Origin: Rhizobacter sp.
GTDB lineage: Bacteria; Pseudomonadota; Gammaproteobacteria; Burkholderiales; Burkholderiaceae_C
DNA length: 10,368 bases
Direction: 5' to 3'
Assembly: GCA_025351675.1 (NCBI GenBank)
Contig: JANXVK010000138.1
Span: 1-10,368, forward strand
Shown: one piece after another, positions 1 to 6,125 of the stretch
Layout: each line of letters opens with the position of its first letter
How positions within the stretch are numbered: the stretch's first letter is position 1
Translations under genes and position numbers: made by a program
The notes under the pieces: model-generated
Databases searched by the model: none
What the model was told of the DNA's origin: nothing
What the model saw: only the letters and a program-made list of their open reading frames with translations

Positions 1-336
1 CATCACCCACGCAAGGCCCGGCAGTCCGATGAAGGGCCGGACCGCCATGTAGTACAGCAGGACGCCCAGCGTGCCCAACACGGCGATGGTGATCAACATG
101 CTGCCCCCGTAGCGCCACAGCGTGACATCCTGCGGCAGCAGCGAGCCGGTCACGCTCTTGCCGGCCAGCAGCAGAACGCCGGACACCGCGACGAACGCAC
201 CACCCACCAGAAACTCACCCTGGCCGAAGTTCAGTGTCTTGGTGGTGTTGTGGGTGATGTTGAAGCCAAGCGCGACCAGCGCGTACACGCTGCCGAGCGC
301 CAACCCGCTGAACAGGGCCTGGAGGATGGCGACCAT
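1..336 (-). CDS. Branched-chain amino acid-type ABC transporter permease (LivH family), N-terminal part only
   Basis: The 112 visible codons read as a hydrophobic protein starting MVAILQALFSG. This is the typical opening of LivH-type inner-membrane permeases of the HAAT (branched-chain amino acid, amide and carboxylate) ABC importers. Three membrane segments are visible at about residues 4-24, 43-62 and 83-103. The motif NITHNTTKTLNFGQGEF after the first helix resembles the conserved 'N...LNFAQGE' stretch of the family. The start codon lies 22 nt after the stop of the binding-protein gene, so the two are probably cotranscribed. No clear Shine-Dalgarno sequence is seen. The C-terminal part, and probably the LivM and ATPase partners, lie outside the window. 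The substrate cannot be read from this fragment; family members also carry carboxylates and aromatic acids. Confidence 0.9.
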   Translation of the reverse strand, partial: MVAILQALFSGLALGSVYALVALGFNITHNTTKTLNFGQGEFLVGGAFVAVSGVLLLAGKSVTGSLLPQDVTLWRYGGSMLITIAVLGTLGVLLYYMAVRPFIGLPGLAWVM

Positions 337-358
337 GTCGTATTTCGCGAAACGCGGT

Positions 359-1546
359 TCAGCGCTTCAGGTCGGCTGGTGTCAACCCCTTGATGATCGC
401 GTCTTCGTAGCGCACCGGCGTGCCGTCTTTCCAGCGCGCCAGGTAGAAGTCGGAGACGCTGAGTGCTTCGTGGTTCGTCTTCGAGAACGGCTTGTTGTAG
501 GTCTTGATCACACCCTGCACCCCGGTGACCTCCTCGAGCGCGGCGGCGACCTTCTCGCCGTCGGTGCTCTTCGCCAGCTTCATCGCCGCGGCGATCAGCA
601 TCACCGAGTCGTAGGCCTGCGCCGAGCACGGGAAGGTCGTCAGCGTCGGGAAGTTCTTGCGAACGCGTTCGCCGAGCGCCTTGGTGCGCGGGTTGCTGTC
701 TTCGGTCGTCGAGGCCGCCAGGATCAGGTGCTCGGCGAGCTTGTTGCCCGCGATGCGCGGCAGCAGGCCGGAGAGGTTGCCCCAGGTGCCCAGCGTGGTC
801 GGCAGGTAGTTGATCTTCTCCATGCTGCGCAGCACGTGCGCGGTACCGTCGGCGATGCCGTAGATGATGACCACGTCGGCGCCGGCGTCGCGGATCTTCG
901 CGAGCTGCGACGTCATGTCGGTGTCCTTCGGGCCGTACTTCTCGACGATCACCGGCTTCACGTTGTGCAATGCCAGCACTTCGGTCGCGTCCTTGATGCC
1001 GCCCTGGCCGTAGCCGGTGGAATCGGCCAGGATCGCGATCTTCTGCGTCTTCGAGGCCTTCACCGCGTAGGCGGCCAGCAGGGCGATCTGCTCACGGTCG
1101 ACCATCGAGACGCGGAACAGGTAGTTTTGCGCTTCCTTGGCGTAGCGCAGCGTGATGTCGCTGCCGGTGGCGATCGGCACCACCACCGGGATCTTGCGCT
1201 GCTGCGGGATGTGCAGCCAAGCCAGCGCATTGCCCGAGTTGGCCGGACCGACGACCGCATCGACCTTCTCGTTGTCGATCAGCTCGGTCATGTTCTGGAT
1301 CGACTTGGGCGGTGCGCCGAGGTCGTCGCGGATGATGCCGACGACCTTGCGGCCGAGGATGCCGCCCGACTTGTTGATGTCTTCGATCGCGGCCTCGAAG
1401 GCCCAGCGCCCCGCGATGCCGAGCTCGGCTACGCCGCTGGCGGATTGGTCGGCGTTGTAGCCGATCTTGATGTCCTGGGCGCGCACCGCGGTGACGGCCA
1501 GCGCGAGCAGGGCCGTGGCCACGAGGGTCTTGGAAAAAGCGGACAT
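359..1546 (-). CDS. Periplasmic substrate-binding protein of a HAAT-family ABC importer (LivK-like)
   Basis: This 395-residue protein has a clear Sec signal peptide: Lys at residue 6, a hydrophobic core at about 8-21, and likely cleavage after VRA (residue 23), giving a mature protein that starts QDIKIGY. The rest matches type I periplasmic binding proteins of the LivK/Periplasmic_binding_6 kind. It has an early ligand-loop segment (NADQSASGVAELG), the SGGILGRKV turn, the VDAVVGPANSG strand-loop and the KIAILADSTGYGQGG hinge segment. Length is normal for the family. An AGGAGA ribosome binding site lies 4 nt before the ATG, and the permease gene follows after 22 nt. It sits directly downstream of a CoA-transferase gene, so it probably captures the carboxylate used by the enzymes of this cluster. 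The ligand itself is not predictable from the sequence. Confidence 0.93.
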   Translation of the reverse strand: MSAFSKTLVATALLALAVTAVRAQDIKIGYNADQSASGVAELGIAGRWAFEAAIEDINKSGGILGRKVVGIIRDDLGAPPKSIQNMTELIDNEKVDAVVGPANSGNALAWLHIPQQRKIPVVVPIATGSDITLRYAKEAQNYLFRVSMVDREQIALLAAYAVKASKTQKIAILADSTGYGQGGIKDATEVLALHNVKPVIVEKYGPKDTDMTSQLAKIRDAGADVVIIYGIADGTAHVLRSMEKINYLPTTLGTWGNLSGLLPRIAGNKLAEHLILAASTTEDSNPRTKALGERVRKNFPTLTTFPCSAQAYDSVMLIAAAMKLAKSTDGEKVAAALEEVTGVQGVIKTYNKPFSKTNHEALSVSDFYLARWKDGTPVRYEDAIIKGLTPADLKR

Positions 1547-1550
1547 CTTG

Positions 1551-1556
1551 TCTCCT
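1551..1556 (-). promoter_or_regulatory. Ribosome binding site of the substrate-binding protein gene
   Basis: AGGAGA on the minus strand, 4 nt before the ATG at 1546. It is the strongest Shine-Dalgarno match in the window and supports this start. Confidence 0.8.
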
Positions 1557-1672
1557 GATTGGAATGGGTCGGGCGGGCGCTGAGGGTAGTCGGATTGTTC
1601 GGGCTGCGGAATCAGTATTCGCGCAGGGGGGAGTACGCGGAATTCAAAGTCAGGGTCAACACTGAGGAACGA

Positions 1673-2809
1673 TCACGCCGAGGTCGCTGGGAACTCGGCG
1701 CGCAGCGCCGCGCCATGTTCGTTCACGCCCGGTACGGCCGTGAAGTTCGGCTCTTCCCATTCGGTCAGGTAGGGCAGCGCCGGGATCAGCATCGAGCGGC
1801 CGTGCACCGGCATCGCGCGGGTACGCAACTGCGGATGATCGATCAGGTCGTGCACCGAGTTGATCGCGCCGAACGCGGTTTGCGCCTCGGTCAGGCGGTC
1901 GACGGCCTGCGGGTAGGTGAGCGTGTCCAGTACGCCCTGCACAAGCGCTTCGACCGCTTCTCGGTTCGCGGTGCGCACCGCATTGCCTTTGAACCGCGCA
2001 TCGGTGGCGATCGAGGCGTCGCCCAGCACGTGCTGGCAGAACGCGGCCCATTCGCGCTCGTTCTGGATCGACAGCACCAGCTCGCGACCGTCGGAGCAGG
2101 TGAACGCACCGTAGGGCGCGATCGTCGGGTGCCGCAGGCCGACCCGCTCCGGTGCGCCGTCGCCGTAGCGCGCCTGCAGGTACGGCACCGCCATCAGTTC
2201 GGCGGCGGTGTCGAACAGCGAAACCTTGATCGCGCTGCCGGTGCCGGTGCGCTCGCGCTGCATCAGTGCCTGCAGGATGCCGATGATCGCGTTCATGCCG
2301 GCGCCGATGTCGCAGATGGAAACACCGATCCGACCCCATGCGCCCGGCGCGCCGGTGACGGCGACGAGGCCGCTCTCGGCCTGCACGAGCAGGTCGTAGG
2401 CCTTCAGTTGGTGCAACGGGCCGGCCTCGCCGTAGCCCGAGACATCGCAGGTGATGAGGCGCGGGAACGCTTCGCGCAGCGCCGCGCTGCCGAAGCCCAG
2501 GCGCCCCGCCGCGCCGGGTGCGAGGTTCTGCATGAAGACGTCGGCGCTGGCGATCAGCGCCTTCAGTTGCGCCTTGTCGGCGTCCAGCCGCAGGTCGAGC
2601 GCGATCGACTCCTTGCCGCGGTTGATCCACACGAAGTACGAGGATTCGCCCTGGACCGCGCGGTCGTAGCCGCGTGCGAAATCGCCCTCGGGCCGCTCGA
2701 TCTTGATCACGCGCGCGCCCGCATCGGCCAGGCGGCTCGAACAGTAGGGGGCGGCCACCGCCTGTTCGAGGGCGACGACGACGATTCCGTCCAAGGGTTT
2801 GGATGCCAT
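1673..2809 (-). CDS. CaiB/BaiF family (class III) CoA-transferase, copy 1
   Basis: The 378-residue protein is a full-length family III CoA-transferase, which moves CoA between acyl groups through an aspartyl-CoA anhydride. Visible marks are the N-terminal MASKPLDGIVVVALEQ strand, the ADAGARVIKIERPEGD nucleotide-binding stretch (about residues 28-43), WINRGKESIALDL (61-73), the SGYGEAGP loop (124-131) and the likely catalytic aspartate D167 in VSICDIGAGMN. D167 aligns with the active-site Asp of formyl-CoA transferase. The start at 2809 was preferred over the in-frame ATG at 2860 because family members begin just before the 'PLDGI' strand, and because the extra 17 residues would be coded by a hairpin region. 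There is no good Shine-Dalgarno; a perfect inverted repeat directly abuts the ATG. The substrate is unknown; it may act on the same acid as the lyase or on a product of it. Confidence 0.92.
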   Translation of the reverse strand: MASKPLDGIVVVALEQAVAAPYCSSRLADAGARVIKIERPEGDFARGYDRAVQGESSYFVWINRGKESIALDLRLDADKAQLKALIASADVFMQNLAPGAAGRLGFGSAALREAFPRLITCDVSGYGEAGPLHQLKAYDLLVQAESGLVAVTGAPGAWGRIGVSICDIGAGMNAIIGILQALMQRERTGTGSAIKVSLFDTAAELMAVPYLQARYGDGAPERVGLRHPTIAPYGAFTCSDGRELVLSIQNEREWAAFCQHVLGDASIATDARFKGNAVRTANREAVEALVQGVLDTLTYPQAVDRLTEAQTAFGAINSVHDLIDHPQLRTRAMPVHGRSMLIPALPYLTEWEEPNFTAVPGVNEHGAALRAEFPATSA

Positions 2810-2826
2810 GCGGCAGAGTCTGCCGC
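2810..2826. repeat. Perfect 8-1-8 inverted repeat abutting the CoA-transferase 1 start codon
   Basis: The arms GCGGCAGA (2810-2817) and TCTGCCGC (2819-2826) are perfectly complementary around one base. As RNA they would make a 7-bp hairpin with a 3-nt loop, placed exactly where the ribosome binding site should be. It could be a protein operator or a translation-blocking hairpin. The structure is seen; the function is inferred. Confidence 0.6.
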
Positions 2827-2848
2827 TCGGCGCGCACCGGCGCCATCG

Positions 2849-2879
2849 GAACTTCGGCAACCGGGACTTGCCGAAACTC
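2849..2879 (-). repeat. Inverted repeat / RNA hairpin between LysR 1 and CoA-transferase 1
   Basis: The perfect 8-bp arms TTCGGCAA (2853-2860) and TTGCCGAA (2868-2875) flank a 7-nt loop. In minus-strand RNA the stem extends to 12 bp (2849-2860 with 2868-2879) if two G-U pairs are allowed. It starts about 14 nt after the LysR stop codons. No U-run follows, so it is not a classical intrinsic terminator. It could attenuate transcription, stabilise the LysR mRNA end or act as an operator. Confidence 0.55.
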
Positions 2880-2893
2880 GAAGCGTCGGGTTA

Positions 2894-3799
2894 CTACGCG
2901 GTCGCGGTCGTGGCCACGTCGGGCCGCAGCGCGTCGAGCAGCCGCGCCAGCGAGACATTCGCGGGCCGGTCCTTCTTGATGCAGATCAGCATCCGGCGTT
3001 CGGCCCAGGCGTCGGCGAGCGGCCGCGCGGTCAGCCCCAGGCCGGCGCTCAACAGGCTGACTGCCTGGAACGGCAGCAAGCCGATGCCCATGCCCGACTG
3101 CACCATCCGGCACACGACCTCGAAGCCGCGCACCTGTACCCGCAACCGCAAGGCCTTCTCGAGGCTCGCCGCCTGTTCGGTGAGCAGGCGCATCAGCGAC
3201 GAGGCGCTCTCGAGGCCGACGAGGTCGTGGTCAAGCACGTCGCTGAAGCGGATGCGGTCGAGCGCCAGCAGCGGATGCCCGTTCGGCACGACGACCGCGA
3301 TGTGGTCGCTGCGGTAGGCGAAGGTGTCGAGCCCCTGAGTCGGCTGGCCTTCGAGCACGATGCCCACGTCGGCCTCGCCGGCGAGCAGCGCGGCAATGAT
3401 CTGCGCGCTCCAGCGCTCCGCGACGATCAGGCGCACATCCGGGTTCGCGCGTGAGAAGCGCTCCAGATCGCCGGGCACGAACTGGGTCATCGCCGAGGTA
3501 TTGGCGAGCACGCGCAGTTGGCCTTTGCGACCGGCGGCGTGGTCGTCCATGTCGGCCTGCATCTGATTGAGCTGCACCAGCAGCAGCTTCGCGTGCGCGA
3601 GCAGCGTGGCGCCGGCAGGCGTGAGCTCGACGCCCTTCGGCGAGCGTTCGAGCAGCGTGCACTTGACGCGGTGTTCGAGCAACCCGATGCGACGGCTCGC
3701 CGCCGCCAAGCCGATGTGACAGGCGTCGGCGGCACGGGTCAGGCTGCCGAACTCGGCAGCCTTGACGAACAGGGCGAGTGAATCGATGTCGGGGAGCAT
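2894..3799 (-). CDS. LysR-family transcriptional regulator 1
   Basis: The 301-residue protein has the LysR layout. An N-terminal winged helix-turn-helix spans about residues 1-60 (FVKAAEFGSLTRAADACHI, then AAASRRIGLLE as recognition helix). A linker helix follows, then a two-lobed effector domain from about residue 93 (GQLRVLANTSAMTQFVP) to the C-terminus. The effector domain contains the family-typical GEADVGIVLEG and VQSGMGIGLLP segments. The ATG at 3799 was chosen because it gives the usual short lead before DSLALF. The open frame continues upstream through the lyase gene, but that part is not coding. The start lies 14 nt after the lyase stop codon, so it is probably in the same transcript. 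It ends in tandem stops TAG-TAA. It likely senses a pathway acid or CoA ester and controls the neighbouring CoA-transferase genes. It is clearly related to LysR 2 in this window. Confidence 0.92.
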   Translation of the reverse strand: MLPDIDSLALFVKAAEFGSLTRAADACHIGLAAASRRIGLLEHRVKCTLLERSPKGVELTPAGATLLAHAKLLLVQLNQMQADMDDHAAGRKGQLRVLANTSAMTQFVPGDLERFSRANPDVRLIVAERWSAQIIAALLAGEADVGIVLEGQPTQGLDTFAYRSDHIAVVVPNGHPLLALDRIRFSDVLDHDLVGLESASSLMRLLTEQAASLEKALRLRVQVRGFEVVCRMVQSGMGIGLLPFQAVSLLSAGLGLTARPLADAWAERRMLICIKKDRPANVSLARLLDALRPDVATTATA

Positions 3800-3813
3800 G
3801 AGCCGTCCCGATC

Positions 3814-4806
3814 TTAACGATCCCGGGCAAGTGCGCGTGCGCGGGTCGCCGCGAAGTCGGCGGGAACAGGGTGGAGGTCGAGCCGGCGCCCGGCCTTGAC
3901 GATCTGGCTCGGGATGTCGTGGCCGATCAGGCCGGGCAAGCGCTGCGCCGCCGCGATCAGCTGCGCCAGATCGACACCGGTGTCGTAGCCCATCACGTCG
4001 AGTGCGTGCACGATCTCCTCGCTGCAGACGTTGCCGGTCGCGCCCGGCGCATACGGGCAGCCGCCGATGCCGCCGAGCGAGGCGTCGAAACGGTCGGCGC
4101 CGGCGTCGATCGCGGCAAGCACGTTCGCCAGGCCCATGCCGCGCGTGTTGTGGAAGTGCAGCGTCAGTTCGGTGTCTGGCCAGCGTGCCCGGAAGCCCCG
4201 AGTCAGTGCCTCGACCTGGCCCGGGAAGGCCATGCCGGTCGTGTCGCACAGCGTCACGCCGCCGACGCCGATCTGCTCGACGAAGCGCTGCGCCCAGCCG
4301 AGCACGGTGGCCTCGGGCACCTCGCCCTCCATCGGGCAGCCGAAGCTGCACGACAGCGAGATGTTCACGCCAACGCCGGCCGCGACCGCGAGCGCGGCCA
4401 CCTGCGACAGTGCGGCGAACGATTGCTCGCGCGTCATGCGCAGGTTGGCGAGGTTGTGGGTTTCGCTCACCGACATCACGAGGTTGAGCTCGTCGGTACC
4501 GGCCTCGATCGCGCGCTCGGCGCCGCGCACGTTCGGCACCAGCGCGGTGTAGACCACGCCGGACTGCCGCGTGATCTCGCGCATCACGATCTCGGCATCG
4601 CGCAGCGCCGGAATCGCCTGCGGCGACACGAAGGCGGTGACCTCGATCTTCGCCAGCCCGGACTCCGACAGCGCGTTCACGAGCGCGATCTTGGCCTCGG
4701 TCGCAACGAACGCGGCCTCGACCTGCAAGCCGTCGCGGGTGCCGACCTCCTGCATGTGGATGCGCCTTCTCGCGCCGTTTGCGACGCCGTTCCAGACCGT
4801 GCTCAT
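3814..4806 (-). CDS. HMG-CoA lyase-family enzyme (3-hydroxy-3-methylglutaryl-CoA lyase or related 3-hydroxyacyl-CoA lyase)
   Basis: This 330-residue TIM-barrel enzyme cleaves a 3-hydroxy-3-methyl-type acyl-CoA; for HMG-CoA the products are acetyl-CoA and acetoacetate. All catalytic positions known from human HMG-CoA lyase are present with the same spacing: R24-D25 in EVGTRDGLQ (human R41-D42), E55 in KIEVTAFVSP (E72), metal ligands H217 and H219 in HFHNTRG (H233, H235), C250 in GGCPYAPGATGN (C266), N259 (N275) and E263 (E279). The ATG overlaps the stop of CoA-transferase 2 as ATGA, with AAGGGA 8 nt upstream, so the two are translationally coupled. That pairing suggests the transferase makes the thioester which the lyase splits. 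Relatives with altered specificity act on longer branched 3-hydroxyglutaryl-CoAs or citramalyl-CoA, so HMG-CoA is likely but unproven. Confidence 0.92.
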   Translation of the reverse strand: MSTVWNGVANGARRRIHMQEVGTRDGLQVEAAFVATEAKIALVNALSESGLAKIEVTAFVSPQAIPALRDAEIVMREITRQSGVVYTALVPNVRGAERAIEAGTDELNLVMSVSETHNLANLRMTREQSFAALSQVAALAVAAGVGVNISLSCSFGCPMEGEVPEATVLGWAQRFVEQIGVGGVTLCDTTGMAFPGQVEALTRGFRARWPDTELTLHFHNTRGMGLANVLAAIDAGADRFDASLGGIGGCPYAPGATGNVCSEEIVHALDVMGYDTGVDLAQLIAAAQRLPGLIGHDIPSQIVKAGRRLDLHPVPADFAATRARALARDR

Positions 4807-6017
4807 GCGACGATTCCCTTGCTGCGCAACTGCGCGATCTGTTCGGACGACAGGCCGATCTGTTCGAGCACGCTGTCGGTGTCCTCGCCGAGGTGCGGGG
4901 CCGATGTGCGCAACGTGCCCGGCGTGACCGAAAGCTTGGGGACCACGCCAGGCACGTCGACCTGATAGCCATCGCGCGTCGTCTGCGTCAGGATCATGTC
5001 ACGCGCACGGTAGTGGGGGTCTTCGTAGATGTCTTTGGCGGTGTAGACCTTGCCGGCTGGCACGCGCGCGGCGCCCAGCACTTCCAGCACCTCGTCGACA
5101 CGGCGCACCAGCGTCCAGCATTCGATCGCCGCGTCGATCTCGACCACGCGCGCAACGCGGCCGGCGTTGCTGCCGAGGTCGGGCGCGGTGCCGAGGTCGT
5201 TGCGCCCGATCGCCTCCATCAGGCGCTTGAAAATGCTGTCGCCGTTGCCCGCGATCAACGCGTAACCATCGACGCAGCGGTAGGCGTTCGACGGCGCGAT
5301 GCCCGGCAGCGCGCTGCCGGCGGCCTCGCGCACCACACCGAACGCGCCGTACTCGGGGATCAGACTTTCCATGACGTTGAACACCGCCTCGTTCAGCGCC
5401 ACGTCGATCACCTGACCCAGGCCGCCGTTGACCTTGCGGTGGTACAGCGCCGTGAGCACGCCGATCGTGCCGTGCAGCGCGGCGAGCGTGTCGCCGATCG
5501 ACACGCCCACGCGCACCGGCACGCGACCGGGCTCGCCGGTGAGGTGGCGCAACCCGCCCATCGCCTCGCCGATCGCGCCGAAGCCGGGCAGGTCGCGGTA
5601 CGGGCCGGTCTGGCCGTAGCCGGAAACACGCAGCATCACCAGACCCGGGTTGAGCGCGCGCAGATCGTCCCAGCCCATGCCCCAGCCTTCGAGCGTGCCG
5701 GGGCGAAAGTTCTCGATCAGCACGTCGGCCTCCTTGATCAAGAGGCGCGCGATGGCCTGGCCTTCGGCGGCGCGCAGGTCAAGCGCGATCGAACGCTTGT
5801 TGCGCGACGAGACCTGCCACCAGACGGAAGTGCCTTCCTTCGTCAGTCGCCAGTTGCGCAGCGGATCGCCGCCGACCGGGGCCTCGATCTTGATCACGTC
5901 GGCGCCGAACTCGCCGAGCGTCTTGCCGGCGAACGGGCCGGCGATGAGCTGGCCCATTTCGATCACGCGCAGGCCGCCGAGCGCGCCCGGGGTCGAGGGG
6001 AGAGGGGTAGCGGACAT
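4803..6017 (-). CDS. CaiB/BaiF family (class III) CoA-transferase, copy 2
   Basis: The 404-residue protein is a complete family III CoA-transferase. It shows the N-terminal LGGLRVIEMGQLIAGPFAGK strand-loop, EFGADVIKIEAP (36-47), SSRNKRSIALDLR (70-82), ENFRPGTLEGWGMG (102-115), SGYGQTGPY (132-140) and the likely catalytic aspartate D176 in VGVSIGDTLAALHG. The C-terminal APHLGEDTDSVLEQIGLS tail is also usual for the family. The pattern resembles succinate/dicarboxylate CoA-transferases such as human SUGCT, which acts on glutarate and 3-hydroxy-3-methylglutarate. That match is from memory, not a search. AAGGTG lies 8 nt before the ATG. Its stop overlaps the lyase start, and the LysR 2 gene precedes it by 108 nt. 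It probably makes the acyl-CoA that the lyase cleaves, with succinyl-CoA or acetyl-CoA as a plausible donor. Confidence 0.93.
   Translation of the reverse strand: MSATPLPSTPGALGGLRVIEMGQLIAGPFAGKTLGEFGADVIKIEAPVGGDPLRNWRLTKEGTSVWWQVSSRNKRSIALDLRAAEGQAIARLLIKEADVLIENFRPGTLEGWGMGWDDLRALNPGLVMLRVSGYGQTGPYRDLPGFGAIGEAMGGLRHLTGEPGRVPVRVGVSIGDTLAALHGTIGVLTALYHRKVNGGLGQVIDVALNEAVFNVMESLIPEYGAFGVVREAAGSALPGIAPSNAYRCVDGYALIAGNGDSIFKRLMEAIGRNDLGTAPDLGSNAGRVARVVEIDAAIECWTLVRRVDEVLEVLGAARVPAGKVYTAKDIYEDPHYRARDMILTQTTRDGYQVDVPGVVPKLSVTPGTLRTSAPHLGEDTDSVLEQIGLSSEQIAQLRSKGIVA
4815..4820 (-). promoter_or_regulatory. Ribosome binding site of the lyase gene
   Basis: AAGGGA on the minus strand, 8 nt before the ATG at 4806 and inside the end of the CoA-transferase 2 gene. 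It supports the ATGA-overlap start over the later in-frame ATG (codon 18), which would cut into the first barrel strand. Confidence 0.6.
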
Positions 6018-6025
6018 GAGCGGGG

Positions 6026-6031
6026 CACCTT
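6026..6031 (-). promoter_or_regulatory. Ribosome binding site of CoA-transferase 2
   Basis: AAGGTG on the minus strand, 8 nt before the ATG at 6017. Confidence 0.6.
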
Positions 6032-6097
6032 GCGTGACGGACAGGCCGTGATGATCGCCCCGACAGCGGCGCCGGTAAATCAGCGACTTGCGACGCC

Positions 6098-6118
6098 GCC
6101 ATCGCGGATGGCGATGGC
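6098..6118. repeat. Inverted repeat downstream of LysR 2
   Basis: The perfect 8-bp arms GCCATCGC (6098-6105) and GCGATGGC (6111-6118) flank a 5-nt loop. It begins 7 nt after the LysR 2 stop codon in the direction of transcription. There is no T-run after it, so it is either a Rho-dependent or mRNA-stabilising hairpin, or an operator for the CoA-transferase 2 operon that starts about 80 nt further on. Confidence 0.5.
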
Positions 6119-6125
6119 CGGAGGG

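Noticed and set aside
122..1558. Plus-strand open frame of 478 codons opposite the binding-protein gene
   Set aside because: The minus-strand gene has a signal peptide, ribosome binding site and family motifs; this frame has none.
1631..1659. Possible promoter for the binding-protein gene (TTGACC with a spacer of about 17 nt)
   Set aside because: The -35 match is fair, but no convincing -10 hexamer lies at the right distance; the gene may be read from upstream.
1559..3454. Long plus-strand open frame of 631 codons opposite CoA-transferase 1 and LysR 1
   Set aside because: It is rich in Arg, Ala, Gly and His, with no recognisable domain, and lies opposite two well-supported genes. This is a typical antisense shadow in GC-rich DNA.
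3800..4972. Upstream extension of the LysR 1 frame through the lyase gene
   Set aside because: The LysR domain starts at 3799, and the upstream residues are Arg-rich shadow sequence opposite to nothing conserved. The lyase in another frame of the same strand is clearly the real gene.
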